Shown here: one piece after another, positions 10,264-18,178 of the stretch
Layout of the letters: each line of letters starts with the position of its first letter
Numbering within the stretch: position 1 is the stretch's first letter
Origin: Verrucomicrobiaceae bacterium
Lineage (GTDB): Bacteria > Verrucomicrobiota > Verrucomicrobiia > Verrucomicrobiales > Verrucomicrobiaceae
Assembly (NCBI GenBank): GCA_015075365.1
Contig: JABTUN010000003.1
Span: 851,060-915,059, forward strand
Direction of reading: 5' to 3'
DNA: 64,000 nt
Program-made: the position numbers and the translations under genes
The notes under the pieces: generated by a model
What the model saw: only the letters and a program-made list of their open reading frames with translations
What the model was told of the DNA's origin: nothing
Databases searched by the model: none

Positions 10264-11640
10264 ATGAACTACGACCTCATTGTCATCGGCGGCGGGCCTG
10301 CGGGCTACGTCGGAGCCATCCGCGCGGCGCAACTCGGCAAAAAAGTGGCCTGTGTCGAAAACGACCGCGCCGGCGGCACCTGCCTGAACTGGGGCTGCAT
10401 TCCGACGAAGGCGCTGCTGAAAAACGCCGAGCTCTATCACACGCTGACGCATCGCGCGGCGGAGTTCGGCCTGAAAATCGGCAGCATCGAGTATGACTGG
10501 TCCAAAGTCATCGGCCGCAGCCGCGGCGTGAGCGACAAGCTCAACAAGGGCATCGAATTCCTCTTCAAGAAAAACAAGGTCGATTACCTCAAAGGCACCG
10601 CCAGCATCCCCGCCGCCGGCAAGGTCGAAGTGACCGCCGCGGACGGCAAAAAAGAGACGCACGACGCGGCGAACATCCTCATCGCCACCGGTGCGAAAAG
10701 CCGCCCCATGCCCGGTTTCCCCTTCAACGGCACCACCGTCATCGGCAGCAAGGAAGCCATGACCCTCGAGAAGCAGCCGAAGAGCATCATCGTCATAGGC
10801 GCGGGCGCCATCGGCATTGAGTTCGCCTATTTCTTCAACGCCTACGGCACGAAAGTCACCGTCGTCGAGATGATGCCGGACATTCTCCCCGTCGAGGACA
10901 CCGAGGTCAGCAAGACCCTCGAAAAAAGCCTCACCAAGGCCGGCATCCGCATCCTCACCAACACCAAGGTCACCGGCACCTCCGAGGACGGCAAAGGCGT
11001 GAAGATCACCGTCGAAGGCGCGGCCAATGAAACGCTGGAGGCCGATGTGGCCCTCGTCGCCATCGGCGTGGCCCCCGTGCTGCCCGGCGGCATCGAGTTG
11101 AAGCTCACCGAGCGCGGCTGGCTGCAAACCGACGACCGCTATCAGACCTCTGTGAAGGGCATCTACGGTGCCGGCGACATCATCGGACCGCCCTGGCTTG
11201 CGCACGTCGCCAGCTACGAGGCCGTGCAGTGCGTCGAAGGTCTCTTCACCAAGCACAAGCCGAAGAAAGTCGGCGTCTTCCCCGGTTGCACCTACTGCCA
11301 TCCGCAGGTCGCCAGCATCGGCCTCACCGAGCGCGCCGCGAAGGAAAAGGGCCTCAAGTTCAAGGTCGGCAAGTTCCCGTACGTCGCCAGCGGCAAGGCG
11401 CTCGCCGCCGCGGAGCCCGATGGCTTCGTCAAGATCCTCTACGGCGAGCCACACGGCGAAATCATCGGAGCGCACATCATCGGCAGCGAAAGCACCGAGA
11501 TGATCGCCGAGATCGGCCTCGCCATGAACCTCGAAGCCACCTGGGACGAAATCGAAGCCACCATCCACGCCCATCCGACGCTGAGCGAGATGGTCAAGGA
11601 GGCCACCGAGGTCGCCAAGGGGCATCCGATTCATGTTTGA
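10264..11640 (+). CDS. lpdA: Dihydrolipoamide dehydrogenase (E3)
   Basis: A 458-residue flavoprotein. FAD binding is shown by LIVIGGGPAGYVGAIRAAQL, the redox disulfide by GGTCLNWGCIPTK, NAD binding by IIVIGAGAIGIEFAYFF, and the C-terminal catalytic His-Glu pair by HAHPTLSEMVKEA. It reoxidises the lipoyl group of 2-oxoacid dehydrogenase complexes or the glycine cleavage system. No E1 or E2 genes are next to it. I chose ATG 10264 because it starts the family N-terminus MNYDLIVIG. A HicAB module begins 15 bp after its stop. Confidence 0.95.
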   Translation: MNYDLIVIGGGPAGYVGAIRAAQLGKKVACVENDRAGGTCLNWGCIPTKALLKNAELYHTLTHRAAEFGLKIGSIEYDWSKVIGRSRGVSDKLNKGIEFLFKKNKVDYLKGTASIPAAGKVEVTAADGKKETHDAANILIATGAKSRPMPGFPFNGTTVIGSKEAMTLEKQPKSIIVIGAGAIGIEFAYFFNAYGTKVTVVEMMPDILPVEDTEVSKTLEKSLTKAGIRILTNTKVTGTSEDGKGVKITVEGAANETLEADVALVAIGVAPVLPGGIELKLTERGWLQTDDRYQTSVKGIYGAGDIIGPPWLAHVASYEAVQCVEGLFTKHKPKKVGVFPGCTYCHPQVASIGLTERAAKEKGLKFKVGKFPYVASGKALAAAEPDGFVKILYGEPHGEIIGAHIIGSESTEMIAEIGLAMNLEATWDEIEATIHAHPTLSEMVKEATEVAKGHPIHV

Positions 11641-11655
11641 TCCCTCTTGAAGCGC

Positions 11656-11856
11656 ATGCCACGCAAAGTCCGCCAGCTCATCACTGATTTGAAGTTGGCG
11701 GGCTTTTTCTTGGACCGGCAGAAGGGATCGCATCGTCAGTTCAAACATGCCAAGTGGCTGGGTGTTGTCACAATCAGTGGAGGTGAGAGCGATGACGCCC
11801 AACGTTATCAAGAAAAACAGGTCGCCCAGGCCATTGAACAAACCCGCAAGAAGTGA
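11656..11856 (+). CDS. hicA: HicA-family mRNA interferase toxin (module 2)
   Basis: A 66-residue paralogue of the HicA at 6.7 kb: MPRKVRQLITDLKLAGFFL, then the catalytic-His segment GSHRQF and the C-terminal YQEKQVAQAIEQT. A TTG at 11647 could add three residues. It lies 15 bp after the lpd stop, the same spacing as module 1 behind xylB. The hicB gene follows after a 12-bp gap rather than with an overlap. Confidence 0.86.
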   Translation: MPRKVRQLITDLKLAGFFLDRQKGSHRQFKHAKWLGVVTISGGESDDAQRYQEKQVAQAIEQTRKK

Positions 11857-11868
11857 TTTAATCCCGTC

Positions 11869-12108
11869 ATGAAGGAAGCCGATCAATATCACCGCTTCGT
11901 CCGCTGGTCCGACGATGATCACCTGTACATCGGCTATTGTCCCGACCTCTATTATGGCGGGGTATGCCATGGTGAAAACGAGGAACAAGTCTATGCCGAA
12001 CTCTGCGGCATCATTCGTGATGAGATTGAGCATCGTCAGCAGAAGGGTGAAGCCTTGCCGCTGCCGGTGGTTCGCGTCACTCGGGATGTGGAGATGTTCG
12101 CGGCTTGA
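11869..12108 (+). CDS. hicB: HicB-family antitoxin (module 2)
   Basis: A 79-residue protein with the HicB-type core: HRFVRWSDDDHLYIGYCPDL and GGVCHGENEEQVYAEL. It is paralogous to the antitoxin of module 1, with the same order and a similar lack of a clear DNA-binding tail. It would neutralise the adjacent HicA. Confidence 0.85.
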   Translation: MKEADQYHRFVRWSDDDHLYIGYCPDLYYGGVCHGENEEQVYAELCGIIRDEIEHRQQKGEALPLPVVRVTRDVEMFAA

Positions 12109-12123
12109 ATCCCATGATTGGTC

Positions 12124-12513
12124 ATGAAGCCGGCCATCAGGCATCTGACTCTCTCCCTTATCCTTCTGGTGACAGGCTGCGCCCTGTTTGACAAGAACCG
12201 GCAGCTGCCAAAGTTGGTTTACGGCGTGCGCTCTGCTGAAACCATCGCGGTCACAGCCAAGAATGGCTTTCGCAAGCCGGGCATTCATCATGTGCCGAAA
12301 GGCACGACGCTGCGTCAGTTTCTGGAAAAGGCTGTGATCTTGCCTCACTACCGATGGGGGCACGCGGAGTTTTTTTGCGGCTGCCGGGTACAAATGCAAT
12401 CTCCAGATGGAAGAAGCGAAGGTTTCCGGACACCGGGCGAGCCATCAGAGCAGCAACTCGACACCGTGTTACGCGACCGCGCTGTCGTCGCCCTGATGAA
12501 GTGGAACCTCTGA
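12124..12513 (+). CDS. Small lipoprotein of unknown function
   Basis: A 129-residue protein from ATG 12124. The N-terminus has a lipoprotein signal with LSLILLVTGC, placing the lipidated Cys at about residue 19. The rest has no family I recognise; it contains a CGC motif and a GHAEFFCGC segment that could bind a metal, but that is only a residue-level remark. It begins 15 bp after hicB and may share its transcript. Confidence 0.65.
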   Translation: MKPAIRHLTLSLILLVTGCALFDKNRQLPKLVYGVRSAETIAVTAKNGFRKPGIHHVPKGTTLRQFLEKAVILPHYRWGHAEFFCGCRVQMQSPDGRSEGFRTPGEPSEQQLDTVLRDRAVVALMKWNL

Positions 12514-12660
12514 AGCCCGAGAGCCTCCCTTCCAAGGCCAACGGCCTTGCGTCATGCAGCCCGGGAATCGCGATGAAACACCCGCTCCGACCAAGGGCGA
12601 ACCCCGACGGGGTTCCGTCCATCATCGCTGGCCGGATTTCGGCTATAAATCGTTGAACAT
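12514..12660 (-). repeat. Interspersed hairpin repeat, copy 1 (inverted orientation)
   Basis: This spacer matches the repeats at 14.3 and 16.4 kb on the opposite strand. The stretch CTTCCAAGGCCAACGGCCTT at about 12529 corresponds to the tail of the 14.3-kb copy, and GAACCCCGACGGGGTTCCGT at about 12600 corresponds to the palindromic core GGAAACCCGATGGGGTTCAT of that copy. The rest of the copy is diverged. No coding sequence was recognised. Confidence 0.5.
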
Positions 12661-12689
12661 AAATAAGTTCCGATGCATCGAAGTGCGCG

Positions 12690-12960
12690 ACTATCGCTGA
12701 ATCTATCCGCCAACTTTTGCCGACATAGACGTTTTGAAGGCCAATTTTCCGCCTATTGTATCCGACATCTGGCATATATATGCATCAGTATCGACCGATC
12801 GGAGCTCGACGACGACCGATTGGGCGTCGATTCCCCGATAGATTTTTCCGACATCGACCATTTGGGTGCCAATCTTCCGCCAAATTTGGTCAACATCGGC
12901 TCATTGATGATGATGTGTCCGCCGATTTTGTCCTACAATGGGCTTGTATTTTTGCAGCTT
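12690..12960 (+). repeat. Degenerate array with about 21-bp period upstream of the ArsR-like gene
   Basis: The roughly 270 bp before the regulator can be written as about a dozen 21-base units that share a CCGAC or CCGCC half and an ATTTTG or ATTTGGG half, for example TCCGACATCGACCATTTGGG and TCTTCCGCCAAATTTG. The units are diverged, and the DNA is noticeably AT-rich. The period equals two DNA turns and also keeps frames open, which explains a spurious upstream extension of the regulator frame. It may be related to the cleaner 21-bp array at 50.6 kb. Confidence 0.5.
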
Positions 12961-12978
12961 TTGGCTTGGATCGAGGTC

Positions 12979-13406
12979 ATGAGTGAGCAGGCATCATCTT
13001 CGACCTCTTCCGCGGGTTCATCCGCTTCTCCGGCGCTGGTGGCCGTGGCGCCGCCTTCGCACGCACCGCGTTTTTTCGCGGCGCTGGGCAATCCGCTGCG
13101 GTGGGAGATGGTGAAGATGCTGGTGAAGCAGGGGCCGATGTGCGCCACGCAGGTGGCGGCGGCGATGAAGCGGGACTTTGACGGAGTGAGCAAGCACCTG
13201 CGCGTGCTGCGGCAGGGCGGCGTGGTGCAGTCCGTGCCGGGCACGGACCGGCGGCTGGCGTATTTCCGCATCCCGCCCGCCATCAACCCGAGCCCGGCCT
13301 GCTGGACTACGGCATCCTGAAAATCGACCTTCGCTCCACCGACGCACCGGAACCGCCTGCAGGTGCGGGCGTAGGTTTGGACGCGCCAGATAGGATGACG
13401 GTTTGA
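12979..13406 (+). pseudogene. ArsR-type transcriptional regulator with an apparent frameshift
   Basis: From ATG 12979 the frame gives 113 residues with an ArsR winged-helix core: RFFAALGNPLRWEMVKMLV, then CATQVAAAM, DGVSKHLRVLRQGGVVQ and the wing DRRLAYFRIP. It ends abruptly at 13320 with NPSPACWTTAS. In the -1 frame the same bases continue as PEPGLLDYGILKIDLRS and run to 13406, which looks like the true C-terminus. A single-base indel near 13285-13295 would explain this. A GAGG stretch lies just upstream of the ATG. The protein would bind DNA, and the effector is unknown. Confidence 0.65.
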
Positions 13407-13429
13407 AATCGCTGATCGGACGCTGATAT

Positions 13430-13509
13430 GACTCGAATCCAATCAGCGGTAAACCGACTCAGGGCACGGAGTTCATCGTCGATTGATCCGCCCGCTACGT
13501 TTTGATGGA
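13430..13509 (-). pseudogene. Fragment duplicated from the neighbouring kinase-like gene
   Basis: Bases 13451-13487 nearly match bases 14054-14089 (shared core CTCAGGGCACGGA then TTCATCGTCGATTGAT). On the minus strand both encode SIDDE-(L/V)-RALS-(R/W)-F. The fragment is not part of a long frame and appears to be the leftover of a partial duplication next to the longer copy. Confidence 0.5.
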
Positions 13510-14268
13510 TCACGTTTTGGCGGCGAGCAGTCCAAGTTTCTGGAGAGCCGCGATTCGTTTGATGCGATCATCAAAATAAAAGTGGGCGTCGATGGGATTC
13601 AGCCAGCCGGAGGCGTCCTGGATGACGTTGTTGGGATGGAGATCGAACACATCCACTTCTCCGAGCAGTTCGTCGTCAAAGATGAAGTTTCCACCCAGTG
13701 ACCTCGGCGCGGGATCACGCAACTGATGGCGGGCAAGGCCTGCTCGAAGTTCGGGCCAGTCTGGATGAATGCCGCTGATGTAGGGCTGCGTGGTGACGAT
13801 GAAGAGGCGGCCGCCCTCCGTGTAGGCACCTTCCAGCCGGATGTCGTCGTCGAAGTAATGATTGGAGAGGAGGAGATCGGTCAGGTAGTCGAAGAGCGAC
13901 TCGGTGGCGAGCATGCGTGCATCGGCGACTTTGAGGACGCGCTCCACCTCGGGCAGGAAGGCCACGCGGTGTTCCTTGCCACCCTTCATCGGGTTCGCCG
14001 TCAGAGTGGCTAAGATGTCTTCCGACTTCAGTTCAAGCCCGGCGTCGGAAATGAACCAACTCAGGGCACGGACTTCATCGTCGATTGATTGGCCTTCACC
14101 TGCTGCATCGTCACATGGCCCTGCGTCTGCAAGGCTCTGCGCCGCGCGGCGGAGAAACTCCTGCGAACCACCGAAGAAACGGTGATCGCTGGCTTGCTGG
14201 GAACTGGAGGAGCTTGTTTCAATACCGGCAAGGATGCGGCAAACCCATGGTCTTGTCAAAAGAAGCAA
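13510..14268 (-). CDS. Kinase-like protein of mobile-element type, possibly 5' truncated
   Basis: The open frame covers 252 residues but has no ATG before MKGGKEHRV near residue 94; the first possible start is a TTG at 14268. The C-terminal half contains LFIVTTQPYISG and VFDLHPNNVIQDASGWLNPID, which resembles the catalytic and metal-binding loops of the small protein kinases found in polyvalent proteins of phages and conjugative elements. That assignment is from pattern memory and is tentative. Missing start, a duplicated fragment just downstream and a repeat just upstream suggest a decayed or mobile origin. Confidence 0.45.
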   Translation of the reverse strand: MLLLTRPWVCRILAGIETSSSSSQQASDHRFFGGSQEFLRRAAQSLADAGPCDDAAGEGQSIDDEVRALSWFISDAGLELKSEDILATLTANPMKGGKEHRVAFLPEVERVLKVADARMLATESLFDYLTDLLLSNHYFDDDIRLEGAYTEGGRLFIVTTQPYISGIHPDWPELRAGLARHQLRDPAPRSLGGNFIFDDELLGEVDVFDLHPNNVIQDASGWLNPIDAHFYFDDRIKRIAALQKLGLLAAKT

Positions 14269-14274
14269 CGAGCG

Positions 14275-14453
14275 GGCATTGAAGGGTGCCCGTCAGGTGG
14301 CGATTCGCGACCGTGGGGACGTTCTAGTGACGGAAACCCGATGGGGTTCATGATCCAGCGTGGGTTGTGGGTGGCACGGGCTCCCAGGAGAGCGCTCGCT
14401 ATCGCTCGGCACTCCTGGGCCGCATGACGCAAGCCCGTTGGGCTTGGAAAGCC
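14275..14453 (+). repeat. Interspersed hairpin repeat, copy 2
   Basis: About 170 bp shared with the copy at 16.44-16.59 kb: CCGTCAGGTGGCGA at the start, CCGTGGGGACGTTC, the palindromic core with GATGGGGTTCATGATC, and a hairpin CCCAGGAG...CTCCTGGG whose loop contains AGCGCTCGCTATCGCTCGGC. The tail CGCAAGCCCGTTGGGCTTGG forms a second small stem. It separates two minus-strand genes and has no coding potential that I would trust. Confidence 0.65.
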
Positions 14454-15575
14454 TCACTTGGACGTCGTTTCTTCCAACGATTTTATCGATTGTTCGATGA
14501 TCGAATGGTCCTGTGGTGGAACGCGTGATTTGAGTTCCTTGAGCAACGGCAGAGCGCGCTGGTCACCGAAATAGCCCATGGAACTTGCGGCGGCCCTGAC
14601 AACGGCTGACTCCGGGTCATGCAGACCACGCACCAGACAGTCAAATACTGCTTCGTTGCCTTTGAATAACGAAAGGGAGCCAAAGGCACTCTGTCTCACG
14701 TCACTCTCCGAATCGGCGGCCAGCTTGATGAGAACTTCCGGCTGGACTTGATCATGGACAGATCCCAGCAACCACGCGGCGCTCTCTCGCTCTCCTGCGT
14801 CCGCAGAGTCGGCCATGGGCAGAAGAATCTCAGCCACCTCCGACTTGTGTCCATCTGTCAGATCCCAGATGGTCCCCACCAAGCCATCGTTGTCGTGCCC
14901 CTCATCTGATCCAAGCCGGAGAGCCTCCAGCAATCGCGGCAAAGCGCTGACACCGTCAAGATGCACCACCGCCGGGGCCACGAGCTCACGGAAAAAGAAC
15001 TCATCCTTGACCCGCAACGCCTGGTAAAGCGTTTCCCGCCATTCCGGCCGGGCTTCGCGCTCCAAGTCCTTCGCAGCGGAGACGGCTTTGTTCACATCAT
15101 TGAAGTCCATGATCGATTCGATCAACTCATTCAAGCGGGAGTCCTCAGACGGATAAAAAGGTAGCGCTGCAAGCTCAGGCGACGGTCCATCGTTGTCATC
15201 CATGAAGCCGGTCGTGTCTGGAACTGCGGGCGCGATGTCCACATAGCTCACGGCGCACCACGTCCAGAGGCTGAACACCAGCACACAGCAGCCGAGGCCA
15301 ATCGCACCCACCCAGCGCCGCGGTGAAAACAGCCAGAACCTCGCCATCGCCGGATGGATCGAATCCAGATCAGGCATCCACATGCCCCAGAGCACGGTGT
15401 TTCTGGATGTCTTGCCAAATTCGCCCTGCATCTTGCGCTCCTCTTCGTCAAAAACCCGCCGCGCCTCGGCCCTGGGCGTCTGGTAGTCACGGAACAGCAT
15501 GATCCCAAAGCTCCACGCAAGCGGCAGGAGAAGCAGAAAGCCGAGGGTTACAGTGAGGATCTTGCTGCTGGTCAT
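14454..15575 (-). CDS. Membrane protein with HEAT-like repeats
   Basis: A 373-residue protein from ATG 15575. Two hydrophobic segments lie near the N-terminus (ILTVTLGFLLLLPLAWSFGIML and VGAIGLGCCVLVFSLW). The C-terminal two thirds contain alpha-helical repeats of HEAT/PBS type, such as DAGERESAAWLLGSV, SESDVRQSAFGSLSLF and ESAVVRAAASSMGYFGDQRA, each about 30-35 residues. Such repeats mediate protein contacts; the partner is unknown. The gene is bounded by an interspersed repeat downstream. Confidence 0.6.
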   Translation of the reverse strand: MTSSKILTVTLGFLLLLPLAWSFGIMLFRDYQTPRAEARRVFDEEERKMQGEFGKTSRNTVLWGMWMPDLDSIHPAMARFWLFSPRRWVGAIGLGCCVLVFSLWTWCAVSYVDIAPAVPDTTGFMDDNDGPSPELAALPFYPSEDSRLNELIESIMDFNDVNKAVSAAKDLEREARPEWRETLYQALRVKDEFFFRELVAPAVVHLDGVSALPRLLEALRLGSDEGHDNDGLVGTIWDLTDGHKSEVAEILLPMADSADAGERESAAWLLGSVHDQVQPEVLIKLAADSESDVRQSAFGSLSLFKGNEAVFDCLVRGLHDPESAVVRAAASSMGYFGDQRALPLLKELKSRVPPQDHSIIEQSIKSLEETTSK

Positions 15576-15708
15576 GCGGTTGGAGGGTTCATCATTGCGC
15601 GGAATCTTCCCGTTGATGGATTGAACACAAATGTCTCTTCCAAGATTCGCCGGGACTTGATGCACGTGCTTTCAGTCATCGGAAGCGGCTCCAAGATTCG
15701 AGAAGGAC

Positions 15709-16377
15709 TCAGCCTTCCGTTTTAGCGCCTGACTTCTTCATGCGTCGTGCTTCAGCACGGTAGTGATCCTCGGCGGATTGGAAGCGCGTCTCCTGGTCGG
15801 TGATCTTGAACACCGCGCGTCCGTCGTGCTCGCGCCAGAAGAGAAACACGGACTGATTGAAGGTCAGCCAGCGTCGTGTCAGGTCGCTTTCCTTCAGGGC
15901 AAACTGGGCGACAAAATGCATGGGCGTGCCGGCAAGGAGCGGCCACTGCGCCGAGCCTGCCTTCCACTTCGGTGCCTCCGCCAGGCAGAGTGCCGGCAAA
16001 TCCTTCTTCTTGAGGTCCGAGGCGAAGACACTGTCGCGGGTTTCCTCGAGGCTTTGGTAGGTGGTGCTCAGTTTCTGCCCCAGCACATGGGCCACCGGCC
16101 CCTCCGCGGTCTGCTGGACCACGATGTAGCGCACGAAGTAACCTTTCCCCGGCTCCGGCAGCGTCCGCCGCTCGAAGTCATACCGCACCCCGAAGACCAG
16201 CAACTCGCCACAGACTGGCACGGTGCACCGCCCGATGAATACGGGCTGCGGCACATAACCAGCTTCCCACTCGACTGGCTTGCCAAAACTCGTCGTCGGC
16301 AGCCCCACCGCCCTCACACAGTCCCAAGGGAGTGATTGGAGATCCGGGACAGGTTCGAGAGAAAGATGGGTATCCAT
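15709..16377 (-). CDS. Hypothetical protein
   Basis: A protein of about 222 residues from ATG 16377; other in-frame starts exist at 16389 and 16443. It has no signal peptide or membrane segment. Features are a conserved-looking beta-rich middle (LLVFGVRYDFERRT, YFVRYIVVQQ) and a late HFVAQF-like segment followed by FLFWREHDGRAVFKI. I do not recognise the family. It could be a companion of the HEAT-repeat membrane protein 134 bp downstream on the same strand. Confidence 0.55.
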   Translation of the reverse strand: MDTHLSLEPVPDLQSLPWDCVRAVGLPTTSFGKPVEWEAGYVPQPVFIGRCTVPVCGELLVFGVRYDFERRTLPEPGKGYFVRYIVVQQTAEGPVAHVLGQKLSTTYQSLEETRDSVFASDLKKKDLPALCLAEAPKWKAGSAQWPLLAGTPMHFVAQFALKESDLTRRWLTFNQSVFLFWREHDGRAVFKITDQETRFQSAEDHYRAEARRMKKSGAKTEG

Positions 16378-16431
16378 GGACGGGCGCATCGAAACGATGC
16401 TTTTCCTCGTCTCTGTCGGTGTTTCCGTGCG

Positions 16432-16600
16432 GAATGAGGGCACCCACTCCCGTCAGGCGGCGAGGCGTGGCCGTGGGGACGTTCGGGTTACGGAACCCCG
16501 GTGGGGTTCGTGATCGGGGATCGGGGGTGGTGTGGCGGCGTGAGTCCCAGGAGAGCGCTCGCTATCGCTCGGCACTCCTGGGCTGCCTAATATCATCTGC
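16432..16600 (+). repeat. Interspersed hairpin repeat, copy 3
   Basis: Matches the copy at 14.3 kb over most of its length: CCGTCAGGCGGCGA, CCGTGGGGACGTTC, GGAACCCCGGTGGGGTTCGT and the hairpin stem CCCAGGAG with CTCCTGGG about 38 bases apart. It lies just upstream of the IS3-family element, in the gap before 16848 that has no gene other than repeat and IS leader. Confidence 0.65.
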
Positions 16601-16704
16601 AGCGTGCAAACCCATACCCTGGAGGAGCCACTGCTCCGTCCCCCTCTTGGATTGGACAGGTGATAAGCTCTCCGAACTGATCCAAGATCAGGCATACATC
16701 CACC

Positions 16705-16795
16705 CCGCGCAGAAGCTCTGTGAAGGCGCAGCGCAGGTCTCGTCGAGCGTAGCGAGACGAGGCCGCAGCGTAGCCGTAACAGAGCTTCTGCGCGG
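16705..16795. repeat. Perfect 17-bp inverted repeat with nested hairpin in IS leader
   Basis: CCGCGCAGAAGCTCTGT at 16705-16721 is perfectly inverted at 16779-16795. Inside the 57-base loop a second stem pairs GGTCTCGTC (16736-16744) with GACGAGGCC (16756-16764), with one G-T wobble. It could be a REP-like element or an RNA structure that hides the transposase translation start from read-through transcripts. Confidence 0.75.
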
Positions 16796-16848
16796 TCGCC
16801 GCCCCCTCCCACTTGTCGCTGTTCACCCTCAACCCGGAGCCTTCTGCC

Positions 16849-17217
16849 ATGAGTAAGCCTAAAGCCGCCATCACACCTCCCGCCGTCGAGATCGAAACCG
16901 ATGCCGACAGTCCGCAACGCTGGACCGCGAAGCGCAAGGCCGCCCTCGTCATCGACATCCTCCAAGGCAAGACCACCGCCGCGGAGGCTGCTCGCCAGCA
17001 CGCGCTGACTCTCGCCGAGGTCGAGCAGTGGAAGGAGGACTTCATCACCCAGGGCACCGAGGCCCTGCGCAGTCATCCGCGCGACCTCGCCCAGCAGTTC
17101 GAGGCTCGCGAGAAGACCCTGCTGGCCAAGGTCGGCGAGCTCACCCTGCATGTGGACGTTTTAAAAAAAGCTCATCGCTACTTGGGCAAGGACTTGCCGG
17201 AAGGGATCTCGTGGTAG
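16849..17217 (+). CDS. IS3-family transposase OrfA
   Basis: A 122-residue protein from ATG 16849 with a helix-turn-helix of the IS3 OrfA type (RKAALVIDILQGKTTAAEAA, then LTLAEVEQWKEDF) and a C-terminal leucine-zipper-like helix (REKTLLAKVGELTLHVDVLKK). It binds the IS ends. The last codons include TTA AAA AAA GCT at 17161-17172, an A7 run where ribosomes can slip by -1 into orfB. Confidence 0.85.
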   Translation: MSKPKAAITPPAVEIETDADSPQRWTAKRKAALVIDILQGKTTAAEAARQHALTLAEVEQWKEDFITQGTEALRSHPRDLAQQFEAREKTLLAKVGELTLHVDVLKKAHRYLGKDLPEGISW

Positions 17218-17219
17218 CC

Positions 17220-18080
17220 ATGCAAAACCAACTTCTCCAATCGGGATCCCCGCCGGTGCCTGTGAGCGTGCTGTGCCGTCTCCTCGGCGTGGCACGCTCC
17301 ACCACCTATTACCAGCCGCATGGACGCCACCTCGAACCGCGGTGCGATCCCGCGTGCGTCGAGGCCATCCGTGCGGTGATCGAGGCTCATCCCACCTATG
17401 GCGTGCGCATGACTCATGCCCGTCTCACCAAAGGCCAGGGCATGATCGTCAACCGCAAGAAGGTCCACCGCATCATGCGCCTGCACCGCTGGACATGCAG
17501 GCAGCGCCGCATCGGCCGCCGTCCGCGTGTGCAGCACCTCAAATCCATCGCCGCAGCCCCCAACCAGCGTTGGGCCACCGACATCGCCACCGTGGACTGC
17601 GGGCGCGACGGCTGGTGCGCCTTCGTGCCGGTCGTCGACTGCTGCTCGCGTGAAGTCCTCGGCTGGGATCTGGCGCACACCGCCCGAGCCAAGACCGCCG
17701 AGCGTGCGCTGGAAGAGGCCCTGCTGCACCGCTTCGGCACCACTCGAGGCGCTCCATCAGGACTCACCTTGCGCCACGATAACGGCCTTGTCTTCGGCTC
17801 ACGAGCCTACCGCGCCCTCGTGCGTGACTACGGCCTCACGCAGGAATACATCGCTCCCTACACGCCCGAGCAAAACGGCCTGTGCGAGCGCTTCATCCGC
17901 ACCTTCAAAGAGGAATGCGCCTGGCAGCACCGCTTTGACAACCTCACCGCCGCACGCGCGACGGTCGCCAGATACATCGAACACTACAACACCCAGCGCA
18001 CCCACTCCGCCCTCAACTACAACACCCCACGCCAAACCTACCTCACCCTATGCAACCCACCCCATCAACAAGCCGCCTGA
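17220..18080 (+). CDS. IS3-family transposase OrfB (DDE catalytic part)
   Basis: A 286-residue protein from ATG 17220, though the frame is open from 17028 and is probably reached mainly by -1 slippage from orfA on the A7 run at 17163-17169. The DDE residues are visible in RWATDIATVD, LTLRHDNGLVF and EQNGLCERF, with HTH_21-like HPTYGVRMTHARL upstream and a final YNTQRTHSALNY. It catalyses cut-and-copy transposition as the fused OrfAB. No internal stop is seen, so the element may be functional. Confidence 0.87.
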   Translation: MQNQLLQSGSPPVPVSVLCRLLGVARSTTYYQPHGRHLEPRCDPACVEAIRAVIEAHPTYGVRMTHARLTKGQGMIVNRKKVHRIMRLHRWTCRQRRIGRRPRVQHLKSIAAAPNQRWATDIATVDCGRDGWCAFVPVVDCCSREVLGWDLAHTARAKTAERALEEALLHRFGTTRGAPSGLTLRHDNGLVFGSRAYRALVRDYGLTQEYIAPYTPEQNGLCERFIRTFKEECAWQHRFDNLTAARATVARYIEHYNTQRTHSALNYNTPRQTYLTLCNPPHQQAA

Positions 18081-18178
18081 ACAACACTGGCTCTTGTCCA
18101 ACTTTGAGGGGAGCACTACACCACACTCTCGCGCGACTCCCCCAGGAGAAACCGTTCATACCGATCGAATGGCTCGAA

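Larger units (their letters stand above)
16632..18120 (+). mobile_element. IS3-family insertion sequence (approximate ends)
   Basis: The element contains overlapping orfA and orfB typical of IS3. The right end, read on the minus strand, is TGCTCCCCTCAAAGTTGGAC; on the left a related stretch with TGCTCC, CCCCTC and TTGGACAGG begins at 16632. The inverted repeats are imperfect, and a second similar CCCCTC...TTG stretch sits at about 16803, so the left end could be nearer orfA. No convincing target duplication was found. With the longer boundary the leader before orfA is unusually long and contains a large palindrome. Confidence 0.6.

Noticed and set aside
10177..12399. Minus-strand frame of 740 residues across lpd and the HicAB module
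   Set aside because: Antisense to the clear dihydrolipoamide dehydrogenase and HicAB genes; no family features.
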